NCBI GenBank assembly: GCA_041658185.1
Contig: JBBAAR010000008.1
Span: forward strand, 80,758-144,757
Direction: 5' to 3'
Length of the DNA: 64,000 nt
Source: UBA8919 sp041658185
GTDB lineage: Bacteria; Elusimicrobiota; UBA8919
Part shown: in pieces, positions 1-7,506 of the stretch
How positions within the stretch are numbered: position 1 is the first letter of the stretch
Layout: each line of letters opens with the position of its first letter
The notes under the pieces: model-generated
Database searches by the model: none
Seen by the model: the letters and a program-made list of their open reading frames with translations, nothing else
Told to the model about the DNA's origin: nothing
Position numbers and translations under genes: made by a program

Positions 1-63
1 AATTACCTCAAATGTCATAGCGGTAATTTTAAGCATAGCGGCCCGGAGTGTGTGGTATTAGTT

Positions 64-119
64 GCGCCGTTAGCTCAACTGGACCCCGACTAAAAGTCGG
101 GGCAGGTGCCGCATTCGGC
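64..119 (+). pseudogene. Degenerate tRNA-Arg copy split by a hairpin insert
   Basis: Bases 64-83 match the first 20 bases of the intact tRNA-Arg at 140-159 with one mismatch (C67 against T143). The match then stops at a perfect hairpin (84-102, CCCCGAC-TAAAA-GTCGGGG), and GCATTCGGC of the anticodon arm reappears at 111-119. The rest of the tRNA is missing. I read this as a tandem tRNA copy destroyed by insertion of a mini-palindrome plus deletion. Bases 120-132 (GGAGTTTATCCCG) look like half of another such element. Confidence 0.6.
84..102. repeat. GC-rich mini-palindrome in tRNA remnant
   Basis: Seven-base perfect arms CCCCGAC / GTCGGGG around TAAAA. It is preceded by GGA and followed by CA, as is the copy at 10188-10208 (GGACCCCG..CGGGGCA). 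It belongs to the mini-palindrome family seen elsewhere in this window. Confidence 0.7.
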
Positions 120-139
120 GGAGTTTATCCCGTAAAAAT

Positions 140-213
140 GCGTCGTTAGCTCAACTGGATAGAGCATTCGGCTACGAACCGAAAGGTTGCAGGTTCAACT
201 CCTGCACGACGCG
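140..213 (+). tRNA. tRNA-Arg, anticodon ACG
   Basis: A full cloverleaf can be drawn. The acceptor stem is GCGTCGT (140-146) with ACGACGC (206-212) and discriminator G213. The D arm is GCTCAACTGGATAGAGC. The anticodon arm is TTCGG-CTACGAA-CCGAA with anticodon ACG, and the T arm is GCAGG-TTCAACT-CCTGC. CCA is not encoded. Anticodon ACG decodes CGN arginine codons only after A34 is deaminated to inosine, and the enzyme for this (TadA) is encoded 10 bases downstream. A broken partial copy lies just upstream. Confidence 0.95.
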
Positions 214-223
214 GATAATTAAA

Positions 224-670
224 ATGTCCGATATTTTTTTTTTGAAACAAGCACTTAAAGAAGCAAAAAAGGCGGCTAAATCCGGCGAGGTGCCGGTCGG
301 GTGCGTTATCGTCAAAGACGGAAAAATCATTTCCCGTGCGCATAATTTAACGGTAAAAAGAAATGACCCGACTGCCCACGCGGAAATTTTAGCGATAAAA
401 AAAGCGGCACAAAAAATAGAAAATTACCGCTTGACAAATTGTGAAATGTATATTACAATTGAGCCGTGCCCGATGTGTGCCGGCGCTGCTGTTTGGGCCC
501 GCGTTAGAAAAATTATTTTCGGAGTTTGCGACGAAAAGTCCGGTGCATGCGGAAGCGTAGTAAATATCGCGAACAATAAAAAATTAAATCACCGCATTAA
601 AATAAAAGGCGGCGTACTTTCAAGCGAGTGCGCCGATTTAATGAGAAAATTTTTTAAGGAGCGCAGATGA
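224..670 (+). CDS. tadA: tRNA-specific adenosine deaminase TadA
   Basis: This enzyme deaminates adenosine 34 of tRNA-Arg(ACG) to inosine. At 148 residues it has the usual length for bacterial TadA. The zinc and catalytic motifs are all present: HAE at residues 52-54 (H52 ligand, E54 proton shuttle) and PCPMC at 81-85 (C82 and C85 ligands). Its likely substrate, tRNA-Arg(ACG), ends 10 bases before the ATG with no Shine-Dalgarno sequence between. If the two are cotranscribed, tRNA 3' processing would leave an almost leaderless tadA mRNA. The stop overlaps the next gene by four bases (ATGA). Confidence 0.95.
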   Translation: MSDIFFLKQALKEAKKAAKSGEVPVGCVIVKDGKIISRAHNLTVKRNDPTAHAEILAIKKAAQKIENYRLTNCEMYITIEPCPMCAGAAVWARVRKIIFGVCDEKSGACGSVVNIANNKKLNHRIKIKGGVLSSECADLMRKFFKERR

Positions 671-1197
671 TAAAAAAAACAATTAAGAATTACGGTTTGT
701 TTTTGATTCTCATTCTTAATTTTCAATTTTCAATTTTCAATTGTCTTTATTCCGCTCCTCCCGGCATAGATGTCGGAAATAAATCGGTTGATTTTTCGCT
801 CAAAGTCCTTTCGTCAGCCGAAACATTCAAACTTTCAAATTACGACGGTAAAAATCCCGTACTTGTCAATTTTTTTGCAACTTGGTGTCCTTACTGCGTT
901 GAGGAAATTCCGGTGTTAAACAAAATCCATAATGAATACGGCAAGAAAGGTCTTCTTATCGCTTCAATAAATATTCAAGAGCGGGAGAGTAAAGTTGCGG
1001 ATTTTGTCAAAAGAAAAAAAATACTTTACAAAATTTTGCTTGATACGGATTCCGAAGTTTCAAAAAAGTTCAAGGTCTACGGCATCCCGACCAATATTTT
1101 GATTGATTCAAAAGGCGTAATTGTTTTTCGCGGTAATAATCTGCCGGATGAAAAGGATATAGAGAAGGTGTTACCAAGAAAAAAAGCGAAAAAATGA
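667..1197 (+). CDS. Exported thioredoxin-like (TlpA/ResA-type) protein
   Basis: A 176-residue periplasmic thiol-disulfide protein of the TlpA/ResA type. It has an N-terminal hydrophobic signal segment (residues about 10-30, probable cleavage after YSA) followed by a thioredoxin fold with redox motif W73-C-P-Y-C77. A cis-Pro region (YGIPTNILID) is also visible. Such proteins reduce cytochrome maturation partners or periplasmic thiols; the partner here is unknown. Oddly, the signal peptide is encoded by tandem AATTTTC heptanucleotides (718-745). The start overlaps the tadA stop as ATGA, and the gene overlaps the next one, so the cluster is probably an operon. Confidence 0.85.
   Translation: MIKKTIKNYGLFLILILNFQFSIFNCLYSAPPGIDVGNKSVDFSLKVLSSAETFKLSNYDGKNPVLVNFFATWCPYCVEEIPVLNKIHNEYGKKGLLIASINIQERESKVADFVKRKKILYKILLDTDSEVSKKFKVYGIPTNILIDSKGVIVFRGNNLPDEKDIEKVLPRKKAKK
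718..745 (+). repeat. AATTTTC heptanucleotide tandem repeat inside a signal peptide
   Basis: Three perfect AATTTTC units and a fourth with one change (AATTGTC). An inverse-like tract (CAATTAAGAATTAC, 680-693) lies upstream. The tract encodes the hydrophobic core of the signal peptide of the thioredoxin-like protein. Confidence 0.8.
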
Positions 1198-1769
1198 AAG
1201 TTCTCGGAATTTCTGCTGCGGCAACGCCAAATAGCCGGAGCGAGTTGCTTCTTAACTCACTTTTAGATGAATTCTCAAAAAATACCCTTGATGTTAAAAA
1301 AATTTTCATCCGCGACCTGAAAATATCTTTTTGCGACGGGTTTCGCGGCTGTGAAAAAACCGGAAAGTGCAAATTTACCGACGATATGCAGGTTCTGGAA
1401 AAAGCAATTTTATCGTCGGATATTGTTGCCGTTTCCGCTCCGATTTATTTTACTTCACTTCCGGCAAAATTAAAGGCAGTTGTGGACAGATGCCAACTCT
1501 ACTGGGCGAGGAAAAATATTTTAGGCACGTTTTCGCCTTCGCCGAAAAAAGGGTTTTTTATATCGGTCGCCGGCAGAAATCCGGATTTCAGTCATGCGGA
1601 AACAATTATCAGGGCTTTTTTCAGCGTATTTAATATAAAATTCTGCGGGAACTTTTATCTTCCGGATACGGATAAACTTAACGATGAACAGTTCGCGAAA
1701 GCAAAAGATGATGTAAAAAAATTATCCCGCGAAATCGGGGCGGAGGTTACGGATGAAAGCAATTGTTGA
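1194..1769 (+). CDS. Flavodoxin-fold NAD(P)H-dependent FMN reductase family protein
   Basis: A 191-residue flavoprotein of the NADPH-dependent FMN reductase / iron-sulfur flavoprotein group. The N-terminal beta strand and phosphate-binding loop (GISAAATPNSRS) are typical, as is the PIYFTSLPAKLKAVVDR segment that shapes the FMN site. Cysteines 47, 53 and 59 lie in the region where family members carry a cysteine cluster, but the spacing is wider than the classic iron-sulfur flavoprotein motif, so a cluster is uncertain. The gene overlaps the thioredoxin-like gene upstream and the ferredoxin downstream. A role in electron transfer with that ferredoxin is an inference. Confidence 0.8.
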   Translation: MKVLGISAAATPNSRSELLLNSLLDEFSKNTLDVKKIFIRDLKISFCDGFRGCEKTGKCKFTDDMQVLEKAILSSDIVAVSAPIYFTSLPAKLKAVVDRCQLYWARKNILGTFSPSPKKGFFISVAGRNPDFSHAETIIRAFFSVFNIKFCGNFYLPDTDKLNDEQFAKAKDDVKKLSREIGAEVTDESNC

Positions 1770-1938
1770 TAAAGATGTTTGTACCGGGTGCGGGTTATGC
1801 GTAGATACATGTCCTGATGTTTTTGAAATGCAGGACACCGTAGCGGTAGCGAAGGTATCGGAGGTTCCGGCATCTGCAGAGGATTGTGCAAAACAGGCGG
1901 CATCGGATTGCCCGGTAGAGGCGATAAAAGTAGTGTAA
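1753..1938 (+). CDS. Single-cluster [4Fe-4S] ferredoxin
   Basis: A 61-residue ferredoxin. The pattern C10-x2-C13-x2-C16-x3-C20-P plus a distal DCPVEAI cysteine matches small one-cluster ferredoxins such as that of Thermotoga. In that protein one cysteine pair forms a disulfide and four cysteines bind the cluster. The gene overlaps the flavoprotein gene by 17 bases and lies directly upstream of the por operon. It is therefore a plausible electron acceptor for the 2-oxoacid oxidoreductase (inference). Confidence 0.92.
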   Translation: MKAIVDKDVCTGCGLCVDTCPDVFEMQDTVAVAKVSEVPASAEDCAKQAASDCPVEAIKVV

Positions 1939-2047
1939 CGCTCGCAAGCAAATTTTTTTGAGACGCTCGTCAGAACTCGCTCTGCAATTTACTCCTGGAA
2001 CGAATAAGTCGTAAATTGAGGCTCTTCAAAAATTTCTTGCTTCGCTT
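1939..2047. repeat. 110-bp imperfect palindrome, copy 1
   Basis: First of three related copies (also 2938-3045 and 46889-47016), all in the same orientation. An outer stem pairs GCAAGCAAATTT with AAATTTCTTGC. An inner stem pairs CAATTTAC with GTAAATTG around a conserved TCCTGGAACGAATAAGTC loop. It fills the gap between ferredoxin and porC. No coding potential is evident. Confidence 0.85.
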
Positions 2048-2067
2048 TTGGTAAAAAAAGGTAAAAT

Positions 2068-2640
2068 ATGAAAGACATTATTGAAATCAGATGGCATGGT
2101 CGCGGCGGGCAGGGTGCAAAAACTGCTGCGCTTCTTTTTGCGGAAGCGGCACTTTCAACAGGGAAATATGTTCAGGGTTTTCCGGAATATGGTCCCGAAA
2201 GAATGGGTGCGCCCGTGCAATCGTTTAACCGCCTATCAGATAAACCTATTACGCTTCACTGCGGGATTACCCAGCCGGATTTCGTTGTCGTGCTTGACCC
2301 TACGCTTATAAAAACGGCTAATGTTACGGCGGGCTTAACCGATGCGGGTGCTATCATCATAAATACCGAAAAAACTGCCGCCGAAATGAAAAAGGAATTA
2401 AACTTCAACGGCAGGGTCTTCGTCATCAACGCATCAAAAATTGCAAAGGAATGTTTCGGCAAAGCGATTCCCAATACTCCGATGATGGGTGCGCTTGTCA
2501 AGGTTACAAATTTTCTGGAAATTTCAGGCGTTTTGGAAGATACGAAGAAAAAACTTGAGAAAAAATTTTCCCACAAACCGGAAATAATTGAGGGTAATAT
2601 AAAATCAATAAAACGGGCGTTTGAGGAAGTAATGGGTTAA
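2068..2640 (+). CDS. porC: 2-oxoacid:ferredoxin oxidoreductase, gamma subunit
   Basis: Gamma subunit (190 residues) of the heterotetrameric pyruvate/2-oxoisovalerate:ferredoxin oxidoreductase, which converts a 2-oxoacid and CoA to acyl-CoA, CO2 and reduced ferredoxin. The WHGRGGQGAKTAA start and GFPEYGPERMGAPV segment are hallmarks of the family. It is followed by delta, alpha and beta genes in the archaeal/Thermotoga-like order. The exact substrate (pyruvate or branched 2-oxoacid) cannot be settled from sequence. The leader is one arm of a long palindrome rather than a clear ribosome site. Confidence 0.9.
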   Translation: MKDIIEIRWHGRGGQGAKTAALLFAEAALSTGKYVQGFPEYGPERMGAPVQSFNRLSDKPITLHCGITQPDFVVVLDPTLIKTANVTAGLTDAGAIIINTEKTAAEMKKELNFNGRVFVINASKIAKECFGKAIPNTPMMGALVKVTNFLEISGVLEDTKKKLEKKFSHKPEIIEGNIKSIKRAFEEVMG

Positions 2641-2648
2641 AATTAAAT

Positions 2649-2936
2649 ATGGAAAAAAAACTTGGTTGGAAAGAACTGCCGGAAGGCGATATTTTAGAGG
2701 CAGGCACCGCAAAAAATTTTAAGACAGGCGACTGGCGCAGTATGAGAGCCGTTTTTCACCCTGAAAAATGTATCCAGTGTTTCATCTGCTGGATAAATTG
2801 TCCTGACTCGTCAATAATTGTTAAAGACGGAAAAGTTATAGGAATTGATTTAGAACACTGCAAGGGCTGCGGAATCTGTGCAAGAGAATGTCCGCCCAAA
2901 GCGACTGCGATAACGATGGAGGAAGAGAAAAAATAG
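2649..2936 (+). CDS. porD: 2-oxoacid:ferredoxin oxidoreductase, delta (ferredoxin-like) subunit
   Basis: A 95-residue subunit with two [4Fe-4S] binding motifs: C-I-Q-C-F-I-C-W-I-N-C-P and C-K-G-C-G-I-C-A-R-E-C-P. It passes electrons from the thiamine site of the beta subunit to soluble ferredoxin. It lies 8 bases after porC. The next gene, porA, is separated by a second copy of the 110-bp palindrome. Confidence 0.93.
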   Translation: MEKKLGWKELPEGDILEAGTAKNFKTGDWRSMRAVFHPEKCIQCFICWINCPDSSIIVKDGKVIGIDLEHCKGCGICARECPPKATAITMEEEKK

Positions 2937-2937
2937 T

Positions 2938-3045
2938 CGCTCGCAAGTAAATTTCTTTGAGACGCTCGTCAGAACTCGCTCTACAATTTGCTCCTGGAAA
3001 GAATAAGTCGCAAATTGAGGCTCTTCAGAAATTTCTTGCTTCGCT
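2938..3045. repeat. 110-bp imperfect palindrome, copy 2
   Basis: It sits between porD and porA. The outer arms are GCAAGTAAATTTCTTTGA and TCAGAAATTTCTTGC. The inner arms CAATTTGC / GCAAATTG are perfect. It is about 90 percent identical to copy 1 by eye. Within a transcribed operon it would form a long RNA hairpin between genes. Confidence 0.85.
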
Positions 3046-3070
3046 CCACGATTAAGAAGAGGTATGAAAT

Positions 3071-4240
3071 ATGAAAACAGCAAAAACCGGAAATGAAGCG
3101 ATGGCTGAGGCGATGCGTCAGATAAATCCTGATGTCGTTGCCGCATATCCTATTACGCCTGCGACGGAAATCGTTATGATTTTTTCGCAGTTTGTTGCCG
3201 ACGGGCTTGTTGATACCGAATATATTGCAGTTGAGTCGGAACACTCCGCGATGTCCGCCTGTATCGGTGCCGTTTCCGCCGGAGCGCGGGTTATGACGTC
3301 CACATCTTCGCAGGGACTTGCACTGATGTACGAAATGCTTTACATTGCGGCAGGATTGCGGCTTCCGATTGTCGTTGCCGAGGTCAACCGCGCACTTTCA
3401 TCACCTATAAACATTCACGGCGACCATTCCGACACGATGGGTGCTCGTGATTCCGGCTGGATTCAGATTTTTTCCGAAAACTCTCAGGAGGCATATGATA
3501 ATATGATACAGGCGGTCAGGATTGCCGAAAAAGCGAAACTTCCGGTTATGGTAATGACCGACGGATTTATTATCAGCCACTGTCTTGAAGTTATTGATAT
3601 GCTCTCTGATGCCGATGTGAAAAAATTCGTCGGCGAATATAAGCCCGAAAGATTTTTGCTTGATGTAAAAAATCCGTTCACGCTCGGTGCGATTGACCTG
3701 CAGGATTATTATTTTGAACACAAAATGCAGGAAGCGGAAGCGATGAAAAATTCCGGAAGAATTATTTTGGATGTCGCCGCGGATTTTAATAAAAAATTCG
3801 GAAGAGAGTATTCTTTTTTTGAAAAATACAAATTAGAAGATGCCGAAATTGCGATTGTCTGCATGGGTTCAACCGCCGGCACAACAAAAGTTGTCGTTGA
3901 TGAACTGCGGGAAAAAGGAATTAAAGCGGGTTTATTGAAACCGCGGGTTTTCAGACCGTTCCCGTATAAAGAAATCAGCAACGCACTTTCTCATCTCAAG
4001 GCAGCCGCCGTGCTTGACCGCTCCGATACTTTTTCCGCTTATGCCGGTCCGCTTTTCACCGAAATCACATCCGCTTTATTTACTTCCAACTTCCAACTTC
4101 CAACTTCCAACTATATTTATGGCCTCGGCGGGAGGGATATAAACACAGAAGACATTAAAAAAGTTTTTGATGAATTGACGGTAATTTCCAAAACGAAAAA
4201 AGTTGAAAAACCGATAAATTATATAGGTGTTAGAGAATAA
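3071..4240 (+). CDS. porA: 2-oxoacid:ferredoxin oxidoreductase, alpha subunit
   Basis: Alpha subunit, 389 residues, carrying the pyrimidine-side thiamine domain (AYPITPATEI near residue 26) and the transketolase C-terminal domain ending near the GLGGRD motif. It catalyses oxidative decarboxylation together with beta. Just before GLGGRD the gene contains four ACTTCCA heptanucleotide repeats (4082-4109), encoding a loop that looks inserted. The beta gene follows only after an interposed ORF6N gene, an unusual break in this operon. Confidence 0.92.
   Translation: MKTAKTGNEAMAEAMRQINPDVVAAYPITPATEIVMIFSQFVADGLVDTEYIAVESEHSAMSACIGAVSAGARVMTSTSSQGLALMYEMLYIAAGLRLPIVVAEVNRALSSPINIHGDHSDTMGARDSGWIQIFSENSQEAYDNMIQAVRIAEKAKLPVMVMTDGFIISHCLEVIDMLSDADVKKFVGEYKPERFLLDVKNPFTLGAIDLQDYYFEHKMQEAEAMKNSGRIILDVAADFNKKFGREYSFFEKYKLEDAEIAIVCMGSTAGTTKVVVDELREKGIKAGLLKPRVFRPFPYKEISNALSHLKAAAVLDRSDTFSAYAGPLFTEITSALFTSNFQLPTSNYIYGLGGRDINTEDIKKVFDELTVISKTKKVEKPINYIGVRE
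4082..4109 (+). repeat. ACTTCCA heptanucleotide repeat inside porA
   Basis: Four perfect tandem ACTTCCA units (reverse complement TGGAAGT). They belong to the GGAAG-type heptad family also found in lpxK, a GT4 gene and a GH57 gene. The reading frame stays open through the tract. Confidence 0.85.
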
Positions 4241-4421
4241 TATTAAAAGTATTCTAAGTTAGCAACCGAGATTATTTGTACAGATAATTGCAAAAAATCA
4301 TTACCCGACTAAGTTGCTTGATAACTCCATGTTTCATCGGTATTTGTTAATTTCAAAAGGTGGAAGCAAGAAAAAAGGGGACAGGTATAATAAATTTTAA
4401 AAAAGAAAAATCTGCGAATAA

Positions 4422-4967
4422 ATGAAAAAGGTAAAAAGCACATTTTCATTAAAGGAAGTTTCGGAAGAAGTTATTATTAATAAGATTTACACCATTCGTG
4501 GCAGGCGGGTAATGCTGGATAAAGACCTTGCTGGATTGTATGGTGTAAAACCAATAGCATTAAGGCAGCAGGTAAAAAGGAATTGGGAAAGATTTCCTGG
4601 TGACTTTATGTTCCAGATTACGGATAAAGAAGTGAAAATCATGGTATCACAAAATGTGATACCATCAAAAAAATATCTTGGTGGGCATTTACCATATTTA
4701 TTTACAGAATATGGTGCGATAATGATTGCTTCGGTGTTAAATTCTAAAAGAGCAGTTGATGTTAGTATTTCTGTGGTCAGGGCATTTATCAAAATGAGAC
4801 AAATGTTAATGGAATATAAAGAACTGAAAAAGAAAATTGAGAAAATGGAGAGAAAATACGACTATCAATTTAAGATTGTTTTTGATGCAATAAAAAAATT
4901 ATTAGAACCGCCGCCATCTCAAACATTGCCTAAACAGATAAAAGGTTTTTTACGAGATAAAATCTGA
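4422..4967 (+). CDS. ORF6N domain protein (phage-type) inside the por operon
   Basis: A 181-residue protein with an N-terminal ORF6N domain (IYTIRGRRVMLDKDLAGLYGV and FTEYGAIMIASVLNSKRA are typical) and a charged coiled-coil-like tail. ORF6N is a presumed DNA-binding domain common in phage and mobile-element proteins. The gene splits porA from porB and is preceded by 181 bases that include GGGGACAGGTATAAT (4377-4391), resembling arms of REP-like repeats. Its function is unknown. Position and domain type suggest an acquired cargo gene. Confidence 0.85.
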   Translation: MKKVKSTFSLKEVSEEVIINKIYTIRGRRVMLDKDLAGLYGVKPIALRQQVKRNWERFPGDFMFQITDKEVKIMVSQNVIPSKKYLGGHLPYLFTEYGAIMIASVLNSKRAVDVSISVVRAFIKMRQMLMEYKELKKKIEKMERKYDYQFKIVFDAIKKLLEPPPSQTLPKQIKGFLRDKI

Positions 4968-5002
4968 AAAAAAGAAGAAAAAAAAGGGAAGAAGGATAAA
5001 AT

Positions 5003-5926
5003 ATGGCTAACTTGAAGGAACTGTCTAAAAAAGAGGAACTTTTTACAGGGGGGCATCGGTTGTGTTCGGGATGCGGTGCGGGGATTATTGCCCGCCAGGT
5101 TTTACTTGCGTGCGATAAGCCGGTTGTCGTCGCAAATGCCACCGGCTGTTTAGAGGTTGCAACAACAATTTTCCCGTTCACCGCGTGGAAAGTGCCGTGG
5201 ATTCATTCTGCATTTGAAAACGCTGCGGCAACTATTTCCGGGGTGGAAACGGCTTATAGGGCATTCAAAAAGAAAGGTAAAATTACCGATGACATAAATT
5301 TTATCGCATTCGGCGGCGACGGCGGGACTTATGATATTGGCTTGCAGTCATTGTCCGGTGCAATGGAAAGGGGTCACAGAATCCTTTATATCTGCTACAA
5401 CAACGAGGCGTATATGAATACCGGAATCCAGCGTTCATCCGCCACGCCGAAAGGGGCGCATACGACTACTGCGCCGTCGGGAAAAAAATCAACCGGAAAA
5501 GTTCAGATGAGGAAGGACTTAACCGCAATTATGGCAGCCCACAATATCCCGTATATTGCACAGACAACGCTCAGTTTTCAGAATGATTTAATCACAAAAG
5601 TCCAAAAGGCGCTTTCCACCGACGGTCCGACATTTATGAATATTATGCAACCCTGCCGTCTCGGATGGATTTATCCGCCGGAGGAAACGGTCCGGCTCGG
5701 ACGACTCGCTGCAGATACCTGCGTCTGGCCCATTTATGAAGTTGAAAACGGGACATATAAACTCAATTACAAGCCGAAAGAAAAAAAACCGGTTGCTGAA
5801 TGGTTGAAATCACAGGGCAGGTTCAAGCATCTTTTTTCACCCGGGAACGAGAATTTGTTAAAACAGATTCAGGACGATGTTGATAAAAACTGGGAAAAAA
5901 TACTTTCTCTGTGTAAATCCGTGTAA
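5003..5926 (+). CDS. porB: 2-oxoacid:ferredoxin oxidoreductase, beta subunit (thiamine diphosphate)
   Basis: Beta subunit, 307 residues, holding thiamine diphosphate and one [4Fe-4S] cluster. Visible features are the LCSGCGAG cysteine pair, further cysteines in ATGC and QPC, and the diphosphate/magnesium motif starting GGDGGTYDIG and ending NNEAYMNTG. It completes the complex with the three upstream subunits although the ORF6N gene intervenes. A purine-rich stretch (GGGAAGAAGGAT) before the ATG can act as ribosome site. Confidence 0.94.
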   Translation: MANLKELSKKEELFTGGHRLCSGCGAGIIARQVLLACDKPVVVANATGCLEVATTIFPFTAWKVPWIHSAFENAAATISGVETAYRAFKKKGKITDDINFIAFGGDGGTYDIGLQSLSGAMERGHRILYICYNNEAYMNTGIQRSSATPKGAHTTTAPSGKKSTGKVQMRKDLTAIMAAHNIPYIAQTTLSFQNDLITKVQKALSTDGPTFMNIMQPCRLGWIYPPEETVRLGRLAADTCVWPIYEVENGTYKLNYKPKEKKPVAEWLKSQGRFKHLFSPGNENLLKQIQDDVDKNWEKILSLCKSV

Positions 5927-5936
5927 TCCGTATATT

Positions 5937-6380
5937 ATGGAAGCAGAACTTGATATTTTAGATGAAAAATGGGCTAAAGAGTTTTTTAAGAAGATTGATT
6001 TTTTGTCCCAACTTACCGAGCAGGAATTGACGGCACTTATATATAAAACCAGAAAAATTAACTTCAAGGCGGGAAAAACAATTTTGTTCCAGGGCGAATT
6101 CTCAAACCGGCTTTTTATCGTTGAAAAGGGTCTGGTCGGGATTTATATTTCAAAAGAAGCCAAAAAAGAAAAGGTTGCGGAACTTGCCGAGAACAATTAT
6201 TTCGGAGAGATTTCGCTGGTTCATCCCGTTTCCGCATCCGCAACGGTTACAGCGGAGGTTGACTCCGGCATACTTGTAATTGACAAAGAAAATCTTGACG
6301 AACTTTTCCAGACCAATCCCGCCGTCCTTGATGTAATCCATAAAAAAATAGAAGAGAGAAATAATAGGAGAAAGACATGA
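5937..6380 (+). CDS. Cyclic nucleotide-binding domain protein
   Basis: A 147-residue protein made almost entirely of one cyclic-nucleotide-binding beta barrel (residues about 25-130). Typical segments are FKAGKTILFQGEFSNRLFIV and NYFGEISLVHPVSASATV. No DNA-binding helix-turn-helix is present, so it is not a full CRP-type regulator. I chose ATG 5937 because the longer reading (5877) would overlap porB by 50 bases and the added residues look non-coding. It overlaps the following binding-protein gene as ATGA and may act in that signalling group. Confidence 0.8.
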   Translation: MEAELDILDEKWAKEFFKKIDFLSQLTEQELTALIYKTRKINFKAGKTILFQGEFSNRLFIVEKGLVGIYISKEAKKEKVAELAENNYFGEISLVHPVSASATVTAEVDSGILVIDKENLDELFQTNPAVLDVIHKKIEERNNRRKT

Positions 6381-7504
6381 AAATTATAAAACATTTGACA
6401 TTTCAAATCTTGTCGGGTTTAGTAATTGTTTTGTGTCTTATTCCAGTAGTTTTTGGACAGAAATCCAAAAAAACCAGGATATTTATTGTTTCCAGTTATC
6501 ATAGAGAATATCTATGGTCTCAGGAGACAAATGAAGGTGTCTGCGGCGCACTCCTTGAATTCGGCTACTTGGACAATAAAAGTCAGATAAAGGAGTTCAC
6601 TAAAAACGATTATGCAGAGACCTCAAATGCTATCGTGAAAAAATCGTGGATGGATACCAAACAGAAAAGCAATAAAGACGAGATGGTGAAATCCGCAGCC
6701 CGCATTGTAAAAGAAATAAAAAAATTCAATCCTGATACGCTCCTCCTCGGAGATGACAATGCCGCAAATTATATCGGGAATCAATTTATTGACACCAAAA
6801 TACCGATTTTTATATGGGGAGTAAATGTAACGCCGGTAAAATACGGATTGGTTGACTCAATTGAAAAACCCGGTCACAATGTAACGGGAACTTACCAGGC
6901 GGGATATTACACGGAGTCGTTGGAATTTCTAAAAAAAATTGTTCCGGGCATAAAAACCTTTGCCGTTCTTTCCGATGACTCCGAGACAGGGCGTTCCCAT
7001 TTGAAAAGAATTCAACAACTTGCGGAGGAAGGCAAACTTCCCGTTAAATTAGTAGAAACGGTGGCAACGAATTCTTATTCAAAATGGAAATCCAAAGCAC
7101 TTGAACTGCAAAAGAAAGTGGATGCATTTTTTACTGTTAATCATAGCACGATTAAGGATGTTTCCGGAAATCCGGTTGACGAGTTTGAAATAGGAGCGTG
7201 GTATCTTCGAAATATCAAGAAGCCGGAATGCACGCATCAAAAATCTTTTGTCGTTGAGGGAATGTTATGTGCTGCCGACGATTCCGGTTTTAAGCAGGGC
7301 TACGCTGCCGTTAAATCAATGTATGAAGTGCTGGAAAAAGGCAAGGACCCGGCCACACTTCCCTGCAGGGCGATAGAAAGAGGCCCGTTGGTAGTGAATC
7401 GCCAAAGAGCGCAAATGCTCGGCATTAAACTTACGGAAAAACCGGGCATAGAAGAATACATAGACAAATGTCTCGCATTGGAAAAACATCCTGAAAGTAA
7501 ATAA
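6377..7504 (+). CDS. Periplasmic ABC-type substrate-binding protein (sensor-associated)
   Basis: A 375-residue exported protein with an N-terminal signal peptide (residues 1-27, likely cleaved after VVFG) and the fold of the ABC_sub_bind family (FIVSSYHREYLWSQ, TLLLGDDNAANYIG, PVKYGLVDSIEKPGHNVTGTY). No ABC permease or ATPase gene is nearby. Instead it precedes, by two bases, a transmembrane histidine kinase. It is therefore likely a ligand-binding partner that reports a small molecule to that kinase (inference). The ligand is unknown. Confidence 0.8.
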   Translation: MKIIKHLTFQILSGLVIVLCLIPVVFGQKSKKTRIFIVSSYHREYLWSQETNEGVCGALLEFGYLDNKSQIKEFTKNDYAETSNAIVKKSWMDTKQKSNKDEMVKSAARIVKEIKKFNPDTLLLGDDNAANYIGNQFIDTKIPIFIWGVNVTPVKYGLVDSIEKPGHNVTGTYQAGYYTESLEFLKKIVPGIKTFAVLSDDSETGRSHLKRIQQLAEEGKLPVKLVETVATNSYSKWKSKALELQKKVDAFFTVNHSTIKDVSGNPVDEFEIGAWYLRNIKKPECTHQKSFVVEGMLCAADDSGFKQGYAAVKSMYEVLEKGKDPATLPCRAIERGPLVVNRQRAQMLGIKLTEKPGIEEYIDKCLALEKHPESK

Positions 7505-7506
7505 TT

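Noticed and set aside
1..28. AATTACC / GGTAATT inverted repeat followed by T as terminator of an upstream gene
   Set aside because: The loop is 14 bases and the stem is AT-rich, and the gene it would end is outside the window; support is too weak.
2850..3146. Minus-strand frame across the 110-bp palindrome (similar peptide near 46862-47062)
   Set aside because: The shared peptide only reflects the DNA repeat read in reverse; there is no start context, and it overlaps real genes.
5877..5936. Longer N-terminus for the cyclic-nucleotide-binding protein
   Set aside because: It overlaps porB by 50 bases and includes repeat-like GTGTAAATCCGTGTAATCCG sequence; ATG 5937 fits better.
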